This document shows positions 41,752-53,500 of a stretch of 64,000 nucleotides of DNA, piece after piece. A program made the translations under genes and the position numbers. The stretch covers positions 11,894,501 to 11,958,500 of the forward strand of contig JAPNXP010000001.1 of NCBI GenBank assembly GCA_028753945.1, written 5' to 3'. Source of the stretch: Hexactinellida sp. DTS-2022 (Eukaryota > Porifera > Hexactinellida). The first letter of the stretch is position 1. The number at the start of each line of letters is the position of its first letter. The notes under the pieces are model-generated. The model was not told the origin of the DNA and ran no database searches. It saw only the letters and a program-made list of their open reading frames with translations.

Positions 41752-44182
41752 CAGTAGCGGATATACCATAGGGCTGCTCGGGCTAAAGCCCTAGGCCCAC
41801 TTCATTCTTAGGCCCAGTTTAGGTCAACTTAGCCAGGAAATGGGATTGATTTGGGAGTAGAAACTAGTTTCCGCCGAAGAAATTTCAAAATATAATGAAT
41901 AGTTTGCATGAGCTAAACCCGATGTTTCAATAAAATTTTAGCAACACCACGTACATAAGTACTTCGTGACATTTTTAGCAATAAAAGTTATCTATCTATA
42001 TTATTAAATCTCGATTGTTGTGTGTGTGTTTGTGTGTTTGTGTGTGTGTTTGTCCGGATTGTATTAAAGTGACGGGGGGATAGAAACCGCATTAATATAT
42101 GAGATATAAACTAACTGTCACATATTATAATTGGTAACAAATGTTATAATAGGTAAACAAGTATACTGAACACGAATTTCGCATTTACAAATTTATAATA
42201 TGAATATTTGTTGTTGTTGTTTACACAAAATAGGTAAACAATTAATCAAAATTCAAAATCAACCTAGAAGTTTGCTTCCAACGGGTATTATAGGTAAACA
42301 AGTATGCTGAACACGAATTTCGCATTTACAAATTTATAATATGAATATTTGTTGTTGTTTACACAAAATATGTAAACAAATTCATGAAAATTCAAAATCA
42401 ACCTAGAAGTTAGCTTCCAACGGGTATTATTGGTAAACAAGTATGCCGAACACGAATTTCGTTTTTAAAAATTTCTAATATTAATAATTGTTGTTGTTTA
42501 CACAAAATAGGTAAACAAATTAATGAAAATTCAAAATCAAACAAGAAGTTAGCTTTCAACAGGTATTATGGGTAAACAAGTGTGCTGAACACGAATTTCG
42601 CGTTTATAAATTTCTAATATTAATAATTGTTGTTGTTGTTTACAGAAAATAGGTAAACAAATTGATTAAAATTAAGAATCAACCTAGAAGTTAGCTTTCA
42701 ACAGGTATTATAGGTAAACAAGTATGCTGAATACGAATTTCGCATTTAGAAATTTAGAATATTGAAAAACAAGTTAAAACTATGGAAATTTTCTAAAGGG
42801 ATGTATATAAGTCCCTTTCTGCCATTTTCCATGGAAGAAAGGGTGAGGAGTAAGGCCGCATACGGCCGTTAACTTGAGGTGCGTAGCACCGATCCGTCGC
42901 AAAGCGACCGAGACCGAAGGGCTCGTCCATATATTAAAAGCACAATTGTTGTCTGCTTTTGTCTGTGTTAGTCTAGAATTGTTAGGGAAGACAATATGCT
43001 CTAGAAAATACAAATTGGCATGCAAGGGTAATTTTAGACGTTCACAACGATGAATTGGTCTTAACGTCTTCCAAACAAAATATCGGCATTCTGAAGTCTT
43101 AAAAGCGCATAACATCAACCTTCCAAATGGGCACCCTTATTGATGATACTCAAACTAAACAAGTACTTATTACTATAATCACGTTTAATGATAAAAATAT
43201 GGACAAGACACTTTCTGAGATGCGGGTAAATTCCCAGTTACGGGCACCCTTCGTTAAAAGTGCCCGGATATAGGAAGTTTGGTGTATTTAGGAATAACTA
43301 ATTAGTTTTTGTCCGAATCGCCACAATTTTAGATGACAAGGCAGGATAAAATGAAGGACACGTACGATTTATGGGATTATTGCCTCAAGTAGGAACTAAT
43401 TTGGATTGACTCCTAGTATTTTGATTCAGACGACACAAATTTGTCACATTATAATATATATTGTATTGTATTTCTCTTCAAAATTTAACAATTTTCACTT
43501 TTAATCTGCGCAGATATTATCAAAAACGCACCTCCAACTGCTTCCTCATGGCTCAAATTGTGTTTTGTAGATTTAATCTTCCCCTACATTTTTCCGAGAT
43601 TGCATACTTTGATTAATCCAGTTTGGCTTACATCAATTACTTCTATCGGTGATTTATTTTTGCTACGTCAATCACATAATTATGCATGATATTACTATCA
43701 AAGATGTTCAACGATTTACCCGCATATATCTTCTGCATTGTAAATGACATATTGATCCAACAATTTATTGTCTGGAGGAAAATCTTGATGTTAAATAGCA
43801 TTTTAATTGATAAGTTGAATTGACTCGACTCCCAAATTGTGACAAACTAATCTAATAAAATAATATACGTGTAATTAACAATTCACAGGCTTAACTTATT
43901 TTATTATGAGTGATTTCTTGAGGTTGGTAAGGTCGCGAAGCTTCCGTTAATTGTGTTTTATATTCTAACACCAACGAAAAAAGGACACGGTGCGACCTAG
44001 ATCGAAGAACTGGTTTATATTAATAGCAAATAATTAATAGTAATTATGGAAGAAAATTTGTTATTTCATTGTTTCTGCTTAAATATGTAAAGTAGGGACT
44101 ATCATTGGAAAAATAAAAGATAAAAAAATAGGCCCAATAAAAATAACAGCCCTAGGCCCACAACACCCTAAATCCGGCACTG
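41752..44182. mobile_element. hAT element with 8-bp TSD, inserted in a mariner MITE
   Basis: Ends CAGTAGCGGATATACC and reversed CAGTGCCGGATTTAGG, then matching GCCCTAGGCCCA blocks inside each end. Flanked by GATATAAG at 41744-41751 and 44183-44190. The flanks themselves belong to a mariner-like MITE (41700-41751 and 44183-44265). Contains a Helentron-like element (41996-42926), a decayed Helentron-like end (about 43920-44010) and AT-rich filler; no transposase. Confidence 0.85.
41996..42926 (+). mobile_element. Helentron-like element, longest copy
   Basis: CTATATTATTAAATCTCGAT start, GTGTGTGTTTGTGTG run, GTCCGGATTGTATTAAAGTG block, about five monomers of 120-140 bp, and the end with GGCCGCATACGGCC, GTCGCAAAGCGAC and GACCGAAGGGCTCGT. 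An open frame on the minus strand at 42780-43118 is only the reverse of these repeats. Confidence 0.65.
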
Positions 44183-44312
44183 GATATAAGCACACTATGT
44201 TGGAAAACGTTTGCCATCTACCCTGTATAATTTATGTCGGTTATAAGCACCATAAGTGCAGTGTACTTCAATTGAAACTTCTTTGTTATCGCTGGTCACT
44301 GTATACTTACTT

Positions 44313-45262
44313 ACCGGTGTAACAGCCCAGATTATACCCCCCTCTCGAATATACCCGGTTATAATCTGTCCTAGCCCAGATTATGCCTGGGTATAATCTG
44401 GGCTAGGACAGATTATACCTGGGTATAGTCCAGCTAGGGCAGATTATAGTCTCCTGTCTAGTGTATATTGTGTCATGTGAAAAAATGTGGGACGTCTGGT
44501 GTAATCTATGTATGCATAATTCCCATCATAGACGGTGCAACTTTGTTGCATGCAACATTGTAATATACAAAGTGCAACAATTTTGTATGAAAATCGAACA
44601 TTCAACAATTTGCATGAAATATCGCAAAAACAAATTTGTATGCAACAGTCCAAATATGCGATGCAACTTTGTTCTACTGTCTAATTTTCTTCGTATATAA
44701 ACAAATAAACGTATGTCCCATCTCTAAGTTGAATAATTCTCGAATATAACGAATTATTCCGGAACTATAAACTTTTGGCAAATTTTTGGTATTCACGATA
44801 TGGATAGTATATTTTCGAGGTTTACCCGATGAGAAGAAGAATTTGATCAAATATTAGTCTCCCCTGTTAGTTTTAACAATCAATAATGGATTATTCGGCA
44901 AAAAAAATAGTTTATAATCTATTCACAATTATTTGCCACTTTTTTCAATGAATTAGTACGTATTTTAGTTATAAAAATTAAAACCACATAATATAAACTT
45001 GTGTTGGGTTTTTCGTTCAATCATCATTCGAAATACTACAAATTTTGTAACCTACTATACTACTGTCCCGTCCCGAAAATTGGGTAACTGGATTTTTCGA
45101 ACTTTCCTGTTCCGTCCCGAAAATTAGACATAAGCAATAAGAGAGGGATATATTCTCTCCTAGCCCAGATTATACCCCCAAGGGGGTATAATCTGGGATA
45201 GGGAGGTATATTTTGGGCTAGCCCACTTCATGCCCGGGTATATTAAGGGCTGCTACACCGGG
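44313..45262. mobile_element. Probable TIR element, CCGGTGTAACAGCCC ends
   Basis: Left CCGGTGTAACAGCCCAGATT, right reversed CCGGTGTAGCAGCCCTTAAT. Many CCCAGATTATACCC / GGGTATAATCTGGG words near both ends. No TSD seen; ends may extend. No gene. Confidence 0.5.
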
Positions 45263-45419
45263 TCAGCCGGGTCACCGGGTATGAGCTTACCGGATCAATC
45301 GGGTCACCCGGTCCAAGCCTGATGTGCGTGTTTGTACACATGTCATGTGAGCACGGTTTTAATCAGGGTTCATATTAACTTTAAATATTTAGCTGGGAAA
45401 ATCTAAAAATAAGTTTAGT

Positions 45420-47790
45420 CATAGCCTACTCTATATATGGCCTGACAGTAACCTAGAAAATGTGGACCAAGGATGAAGGAGAAGATGGTAATATTTATCC
45501 AACCACAATATTTAATTTCAAAAATAATAATCATAATCAACCACATTAATTAGAAATATTCTTAAAATATATACAATTATTGATCAGATTTTATTCCAAA
45601 CTCTTCTATTGACGTAAAATCTCATCCTTTTAATTTCGCTTTGGTATTTTATTCATATTAGCTTCTATTCATGCCTAACTCGTGTTCTGTTCCCGGATGC
45701 AAGAACAACTACAACCCTGATGACCATGTTCCTTGTGTTCAAGATGCCTCAAAATCCACCAACCCTGAATCATGCCTGGACATGCGCTCTTCGTCGCGAG
45801 GATATCGGTGACCTGAAGGTGGTCTATGTATGTATCAACCATTTTCAGAAAGAAAACATAGACTACACTTTCCAAGTCCCAAGAGGAGATGGTACTTTTA
45901 CTGAAGTACCGCGGGCAAATCCAAAGCTGAAGGAAGGCGCTGTACCAAGTTTACTGCCCTGCTGCCCAGCATATTACTCATCCAAACCTTACAAACGGAA
46001 TCGCTTCTCATACGATGCAAAAGAGGAAGAATTGATGAACCAAACACTACAACTCAGCTTGAGATCCGAGAGTCAAGAGAAAGAGAAGTTTGTGGTCAAC
46101 TCTCCACAGGACTTGAAAGATAAGTTAACCTTGATTTCTTTACCTTATAGTTGGTTGGTGTGGTTCCGTAATGAAAGCAACACAACGTTTGTTCTCGCTA
46201 AAATGGCTGACAAAATATCTCAGTAGATTTGTACCTTGAAATCAATGCTTATTTATCCACCTCAGCCTATTTTAATAGACAGAGTATATCCGTTTCCATT
46301 GCTGCAATTAGTGACATCCGAGAAATTGAATCTGTTTTGCAGGAACTTGCTTTAACACACCATTTAAAGGAATACGTTTGAACGATAATTTCTCTAGACC
46401 TTTGACTTTTAATGACGAGCGATTTCTATTTTTGACTCAGGTAGTTTTGGTTAGATGCTTGGCAAACTTTACCAGAAAAATTTGGCAAACTGAGTAAACA
46501 ACTTACACCAGCTTTAGACATGCTTGTATTACCTTACCACAAATTACCAATCATTTGACTCAATCTTGTGGCTTTACATATCTGTTGTCTTGTCCTCCTT
46601 TCTACAGACGGATCCCTTGGACCATTTCGGTCTATACCGTATGATGTCGGGTTCTAATTATCACATCTCCTATCTTCAAATCCTTGAACCGAGCGTCGAC
46701 TTAAACTTTCTAGCATAATGAAACATATTTGCTGACCAACAAGACACTTCCTTTCAATCTATGTATTCAGTCATTTGTTAAGTCATTTCTTCTACGTATA
46801 GCGTATTCCACAACTGATGGTGAGTTCAATTTGGAGCCATTTCTTGATGCGATTAATGATTTATCAACAATTGATTGTGGTTCACAGTTGCTTCAATCAT
46901 TAGACTTTATTGCAGGCTATACTGTCCATCAGTACCTGAACGAACAAAACCGTGTCATGTCTGTACATATGCTAACAGTTGATAAAGAATTTCTCCTTGA
47001 TTTAGACCTGGACTCCTAGTATAAACTTCTGCAGCTAACGGACCGTGGCGGACTTAAATATCCATCTGAGCCAGTTTTGAATTCCATATTTGTTATATGG
47101 AAGACCTTTAGTGCCATCGAAAACAATAAAGAGCTGATGGCGAAGCTTGTAAGTGGACCTTCTAGAATATTTATTACTAGTTGAACTCACGTTGATGTAT
47201 TCGGAAGATAGTGATAATCGTGATCCAAGTATTTGAAAGTCTACTTGAATTAGCTGTGGTGTGTTTAGTTGGAACATCTTATCGAATCTCGTCTTTACTG
47301 CAGCGAATTGCTTTATTGCAAACAAAGTTAAGAATTATAACTCGCTGGTTCTTTCAAAAAGTATAGAAAGCGTAAATTTAAGAAATTCTCTTAATTATGT
47401 GTCTACTTATTTGTATTTACCATGATTTGTATTACTCTGTTATTCTTATTTCTATTATGTAGTTAAGTGTGTCGTATGTCACTGCTAGAGCCAGAGAGAG
47501 AAAGAGGAGAGAGGAAAGAAAGCAAATAATTGTGTATTATTTACTGTATATTAATATTAGAAATTGTACTGTTTGTGTTTATTATTACTATTAAATTATG
47601 AAAATCCAATCACCGTTCTCATTACAGCTAATATTAATCACGGGCTAGCACTGCTGAGTTATGTTTACGACCTAGAGACCCATAAAGAACTTCGTAGTTC
47701 AATATAGAAAACATTAAAAAATTAAAATTTCCCATCTTCTTGTGCATCCCTGGTATATCTACTGTCAGGCCATATATAGAGTAGGCTATG
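45420..47790 (+). mobile_element. P/THAP-type transposon with TIRs and 7-bp TSD
   Basis: TIRs CATAGCCTACTCTATATATG (31 bp) at 45420-45450 and 47760-47790, flanked by GTTTAGT at 45413-45419 and 47791-47797. Encodes a broken THAP-domain transposase. At 2371 bp it has probably lost part of the catalytic core, with the junction near 46390. Its 3-prime half is repeated at 20481-21880. Confidence 0.9.
45671..47340 (+). pseudogene. THAP-domain P-type transposase, degenerate
   Basis: ATG at 45671: MPNSCSVPGCKNNYNP, one frameshift near 45725, then VFKMPQNPP, HAWTCALRREDIG, VCINHFQKENIDY and GAVPSLLP: a C2CH THAP zinc finger with its AVPSLLP ending, which binds transposon ends. Then about 100 residues to LQELALTHHLKEYV (46370), a junction, and downstream remnants TDPLDHFGLYRMMSGSNYHI and IAGYTVHQYL ... 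DRGGLKYPSEPVL from the C-terminal part of THAP9/P-element transposases. In the first of these a 5-nt deletion has removed residues that the copy at 20695 keeps (LEHHFG). Several stops; inactive. Confidence 0.82.
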
Positions 47791-47906
47791 GTTTAGTATG
47801 AATTATAATTAGATATTAACAACAGATTACAGACACTTCAAATGTATGAACAAACAGGCACATCATATATCTATAACACAGTAAATGTGTTGAAATAACT
47901 CTCGAG

Positions 47907-49807
47907 TTATACACTTGATATGACGGGTCCTTTTCTAGGCTTAGGAAGGTTCAAAGGAAGAGAAACTTTTTCTCTCGCAGCGGTATGATACGACACACCT
48001 TGTTGTGATGTGAAAATTGTGTATGTAGGTTCTGACGAGAATAAATATTTCACAAATGGATTCCTGATGGTATATGCAAAGAAGAACACAACACCGATAG
48101 GTCCATTCAATAGTAGGAATAACCACTCCATAACTATAGTCAATGTGTTCAGACGAATGAAATAATTACAGACTGCATTGACAATTAAAATGAACCAGGG
48201 CAGTCCTAGAATAGAGATTAGCACTAGAAATTGTACATATAGTGTTCGGTACTGTAAATAGAAGGCACTACGTGATTCATTAGTTTGGATGAATGACATT
48301 TTATGTGGTTTGATCCTCCAGCAGAGCTTCATGGTGAGGTAGATTAGAGCTAATGCGTTGAGTGCTAACAGTAGCAGAATGGGGCATAGCATACCCCATG
48401 TAGAGTAGGCAGGTGGACCACTAGCCAAAAAACAAGTCGAATTTCGGACCATGGATTCATATTTGACATAATTAATTGCAATATCCGGTAATGCAGCGCA
48501 TAACGTAACAATGCAAGGTAACACAGGAAAACCCCATCCAAATAAGAAGTAAATAATGAAACACCTTAATTGGCCACCGATTCTTTCTTCCCGAAAGAAT
48601 TGTACTATCACAATTCCTATGCAGAAACTCCAAGTAAACACAGCAATCCAAGCGTACTGTGTAACGAGAGAAGCTATGACGCAATAATAGTTGTTCAGTA
48701 CAGCGTATGGGAGAATGAATATGAAGACGCTACATCCCAATGTCAATGCTATGGCATAATTGAAATATATCAAGTTAGGCAGACTACAGAAGAATCTCTT
48801 CCCAGCAAAGCAGAAGAGTATTAAGGAAATAGAAAGTGCTAGAAACGACATCGACAGCAACACAAAACTAAACATTTTAGAAGCTAGGTTTTCTGCTCGT
48901 TCAACTGGACGATTGAAACTGACGATTGCCGCGAATGTAGTGAGATGAGTAGTCGCACATACAATGATAGATTCGTTAAAATTAACTAATTTCAGTCCAG
49001 TTGTATTGATTCCGTTTGTGTCATTGAAAGAAATGCATACAGGCGGTACGATGTCAATGTTTCGGAAACTGTGGGGAAATGAGATGTCGATTGGCTGTAC
49101 TAGCACAAGATTCCCCACGCTGCTTGATTGTGGTAAATGGAAATTGAGTGAAATAAATCCGGTTGTACCAGTCTCGTCAATGACTGCTAGCTTCAGGTTG
49201 TAGGTGATTGAAGAAATGAAGAAAGAAGTTACATTGCCCTGTGTTGCAATCTGATTCAATACAGAAAATGGGATGTATGCAGTTGGGGAGAGTTGGTTTG
49301 AAATATGAGTTATATTCGGAATAATATTAGCAGATTCTAGCTCTACCACATTCACACTTACAATATAAACCTGTATTCTTTCAGATATTATAATTTTAGG
49401 TGCTTGCATTGCTTGTAGCCCTTGTGATACAGTATTTATATAGTTTTCAAACGTAAGAATGAGGGACACGAGTGATGAAGGGATTTGGCTTGATTCCGTG
49501 TTAGTAGAATTTGCTGGTCTATCGCGCACTACTTCACTTATAATAGTGGAAGCTAGAACAATAAGACTGTTGGTTACAGCTTCATCTTGTGCTGTTATTG
49601 GATCAATACTTTTGGTTATTCTTTCAAATTGTTCAATTATATTCATGATCGATTCTATGGTCATTGAATTTGAATTTATTGAATCTATTTGGTTGTTAAT
49701 ATCTGTAATTACTTGACTTGTAACATTGCTAGGTGCTGTAGGAGTAGAATAATATATATTTGAGATACTGTTCGTTGAGGGATGTATGCTGGTCATTGTG
49801 AAGGCAT
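47907..49807 (-). CDS. Adhesion GPCR, terminal exon with GAIN/GPS-like and 7TM
   Basis: Acceptor TTTATTTATTTAG at 49820-49808, phase 1, 633 codons to the stop at 47909-47907. Residues about 1-300: Ser/Thr/Asn-rich helical stretch and GAIN-like beta part (TSFFISSITYNLKLAVID, GFISLNFHLPQ). GPS-like site: PVCISFNDTN ... IIVCATTHLTTFAAIV, with the HL|T cleavage tripeptide. Seven membrane segments follow from FSFVLLSMSFLALSISLIL to WLFLLLNGPIGVVFFFAYTI, with the receptor-like loops WSFCIGIVIVQFF and CFLASGPPAYSTWG. The tail ends ISSV, a possible class I PDZ ligand. Family B2 receptor in the plasma membrane. The GPS is reduced: only two of four cysteines and no Trp. Confidence 0.88.
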
Positions 49808-50212
49808 CTAAATAAATAAACAAAAACACCTCACTTATGCTAATAATATGCATGAGTCAGTTTTATACTCTTCTGTCTTCACAAATAAAGCAGTGCGTGC
49901 ATTGAGTACGGGCGCCTTGCCAAGTTGCCTTAATGATAAAATATTCTTTTTGCATTCCAAACATTTGAACCCTTGACAGAAATTTCATTCATTAAATGTT
50001 ATCCCGCTACCTGACCACACATAGTTCCCAATATATAATAAGGTAAAATCCTTGTACTTTTCTAAGAATTTAAGCCAATTCTCATATTTGAATTCCAACA
50101 AGACTGTTAATACTATAATATTACTAAGTATATGGTATATGTTAACACCATAATCTGTCTAATGTCATGAAGAATCTTTAGACATAGTACAAATAAATGT
50201 TATTACTTTTAC

Positions 50213-50321
50213 CTTTGCACCAGTGATGGACATTGAGTGGAGCACACATTTTCGGTAAGCTCACGAGCGAGAGCAGGATTTTATAGGACGAATGACATAA
50301 TATTAATATAACTAGTATAGC
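50213..50321 (-). CDS. Upstream exon of adhesion GPCR
   Basis: Donor TGCAAAG|GTAAAAG at 50213/50212, phase 1, joining the 49807 exon in frame (G|AT gives Asp; intron 405 bp, GT-AG). Upstream an acceptor CTTTTATCTGCAG ends at 50322. The exon reads LAILVILILCHSSYKILLSL then VSLPKMCAPLNVHHWCK. The hydrophobic stretch looks like a signal peptide, but no in-frame ATG precedes it within the open frame (which extends to 50387); the first ATG is in KMCAPL. So this is an internal exon or a short first exon starting at MCAPL. A second possible acceptor TTAG|CT a few bases in would be phase 1. Confidence 0.6.
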
Positions 50322-50366
50322 TAACTGCAGATAAAAGTTTAGATATATTATACTCCGAGTTAGCAA

Positions 50367-50520
50367 ATAGATAAATGCACAACAAAATTACATGAAATAT
50401 GAAAAAGACAATTCTTTGTATGTGTCTAGAGGCAGTAGACTATTGAGATTTTTACTGTGCCGACTATACTCTAGTTATAGTGGCCCAGTTCTAATCTTAG
50501 TGCTTTGTTTAGTCTAATTC
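50367..50520. other. Short intronic stretch with a GTGCCGACTA repeat piece
   Basis: ACTGTGCCGACTATACTC and GTGGCCCAG at 50455-50490, directly before the Academ-like element. Confidence 0.5.
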
Positions 50521-50523
50521 TAA

Positions 50524-53500
50524 TAGTCCAGTCATTTTATGGTTTGACCTTAAACAAATTGCAACACAAACTCTCTCAGCAGTTTCTTGTACAGAAAAAT
50601 ATGCTCTATAACATACAAAAAGTCCTAAGGAATCACTTGGGGGGAAAGCGCAAAAAGGTTTTCAAAAAATCACATTAATTTCGTGCATTTATAATTTTTC
50701 CTTTTTGCATTTTCTCTTCTCTATGAGCTTTTTCATGAACAGCTAACTCTGTTATAGTCAGGTTTTTATTATTTTATATGACCTTTCATATGACCTTTGA
50801 CCTCAATGCCTTGTGGTTAGTTTAAGTGTTGCAATGGAGGTATCAAAAGAGTGTGCTATCTGCAAGCAGCCAATTGGGGCATCACCAAAAGCTACCCTGG
50901 GTGAAAAAGGAAGTACAAGCATCAACAAGGCAAGTAAGGAAAGGAATGACACTGTACATTGTACACCTGTGCAGCAGGTACACCAAGAATGTCGTCGTAA
51001 CTATTGTAAACCAGATCAAATAGCCAAAACTCTTAGATTAAAAGTACAAGGTATAGCCACAAATACTGGAAAGCAAGTGCTCAGGTCAGCAGAAAGGCAA
51101 TTTAATTTTAGCACTGACTGCTTTTTTTGTGGCAAACCAGCAACATTAGGAAGAAAGAGAAAAAGTTCAGATGTTGTTCTTGTCAGGACGGTTGAAACAA
51201 GGGACACAATTCTGGAAGTTTGTTGTGAAAGGGGTGATGATTGGGCAAATGCTGTGCAAGCGAGAATTTTACATGCTCACGATCTGCATGCTGTAGATGC
51301 AGTATATCATAGAGCGTGCAGTGTCAATTTTCGTACTATGAAGCAGATACCAGCAGTTCATGAGCATGAAGTGAACCCATCCAAAAAAGTGCAACTGGGT
51401 CGACCACAAGAGAAACAAAGGACAGATGCATTCCTCGAAGTTGCCAGATTCCTTGAAGAGAATGATGATGAACAGATTACCATTCATGACCTGATTCAAC
51501 GTATGGAGGAAAATCTGGCTGACATGGAACACAGCGCTTATAGCTATCCACATATGCAACAAATGCTCAAGGAACATTTTGGAGATAAGATTATTCAGAC
51601 TGAGATCAATGGTAAGCTTAATGTTGTAACTTTTAGAAACAAGGCGAAGGAAGTGCTCTACGACTTTTACAATAATCGTGATCTTGATCATGAGAAAGAC
51701 AAAATGAGGATAATAGAAACTGCTGCCAAGTTGATCAAGGATGACATTAAAGCAGTGAACACATCTCACTGCAACTATCCAGGTTTTGATGAACTTGGGT
51801 CTGAAGAGTGTATCAACTTCTTACCTGAATCTTTGAGAGTACTGCTTGCAGGTCTGATTGTGGGAAAGGAAGTGCAGACAAAAATTTCCTCAATTGGACA
51901 GGCAGTAATGCAGGCTGCTCGGCCAAGAGTTTTATTGGCACCACTTCAGGTTGGTTTGGGTGTGCAACTGCATCACCATTACACATCGCGTTTTTTAATC
52001 GATACATTACACAAACATGGTTTCTGTTGCTCCTACAACGAAGTTCACCAATTTGAACAAAATGCTGTATTGAGTTATGAAACCGACATTCCCAACTATG
52101 TACTCATCACAGTTTGTCCAGTATGTTGCAGATAATGTTGATCACAACATCAAAACCCTGGATGGAAATGATACCTTCCATGGCATGGGGATGATAGCTG
52201 CCATAACCCCTGGAACAAAGAAAAACAACCGAATTCTTCGAGTAAAAGTCACACCCAGGGACATAGCAAGTATTGGAAGAGTCCCAATCCGATACCACAG
52301 AGAAGAAAGTCTTGGTATGGCTATGGTGACATATGAAAAGTTACACAGCTTCAAAGCTAAGGATCCTACAGCCCATCTGGATGTCCTTTGGAAGAGTTCA
52401 ATCATGTTTGGGTCACCGAGGCCAGCATGGTCTGGAATGATGCAACTTGTACATCGTGGCAGACACCCTGGTAAATCATCCGTGATTTTTCTCCCAATGA
52501 TAGACATGAACCCCAGTGACATCACGTGTGTATACTCCACACTGAAGTACATTCAAGAGCATGCACACCGCCATGATGTCACACCAATCATCACCTTTGA
52601 CCAGCCACTCTGGTGGAAGGCTTTGAAGATTATTGTCACTGAGCCAGTCGGAAGTGATTTGAGAAGTATAGTTCTTCGCCTGGGAGGTTTCCACACTGAA
52701 ATGAGTTTTCTTGGGTGCATTGGCCACCTCATGGCTGCATCTGGTTTGCATGAATTGTTCGAATTGACCTATGCATCTAATGCAGTAGTACACATGCTCA
52801 GTGGCAAAGCTATTGCTCGAGCAGTGCGAGGGCATTTCATTGTCGATGCAGCACTCAATGCCCTGATTCTAGCAAGCACATTCAATGTGCCCCTACCTGG
52901 AGTTTCGGATGTGGCAAATGAAGAAACAGAAGAAGTCATGGTAACCGAACAAACACATGAAGAATCTGCTGTAAAGACTGGCCTAGAAGAAGCTGCTGTC
53001 CTCTATGAGAAGCTGATGCAGGGTTCAGTGTCTGCAGATCACGTTTGCCAGGATAATATAATAACCAAGATTAATGATACCGTTCAAGCAAAAAAGGAAT
53101 ACAGTATATGAAATCTTCTAGGACTGCTACAATGTGGTTGCAGTACATGGACATGGTTGATATTCTTCGCAAATATATCCGAGCAGAGCGTACGGTCAAC
53201 TGGGAATTGCATCTCCAAGCTGTTTCGGAAATGCTTCCTTACTTGGCAGCTTCTGGCCACAACAACTACACAAAGTCTGCATTGATATACCTACAGCGAA
53301 TGTCTCATCTTCAGAGTGATCATCCAGAGGTATACCAACACTTCCAAGATGGTCTCCATGTGATCAGAAGGAGTGATCGTTATTGGGCAGGCCTCTCTTC
53401 AGATCTTATCATTGAGCAGGTGCTGATGAGAACCATGAAGACAAGTGGTGGCCTCACAAGGGGACGAGGCATGAGTGAGCAACAACGACTGATTTGGTTA

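Noticed and set aside
42780-43118. 112-codon minus-strand open frame
   Set aside because: It runs antisense through the GC-rich end of the Helentron-like element, so the opening is explained by repeat composition.
48570-49203. Plus-strand frames within the GPCR locus as an antisense gene
   Set aside because: No splice signals, starts or domains; the frames are explained by the coding strand.
47941-49716. Plus- and minus-strand frames overlapping the GPCR
   Set aside because: Shadows of the 633-codon receptor frame.
51269-51769. 166-codon minus-strand open frame
   Set aside because: Antisense shadow of the Academ-like gene; composition mirrors the coding strand and no domain is present.
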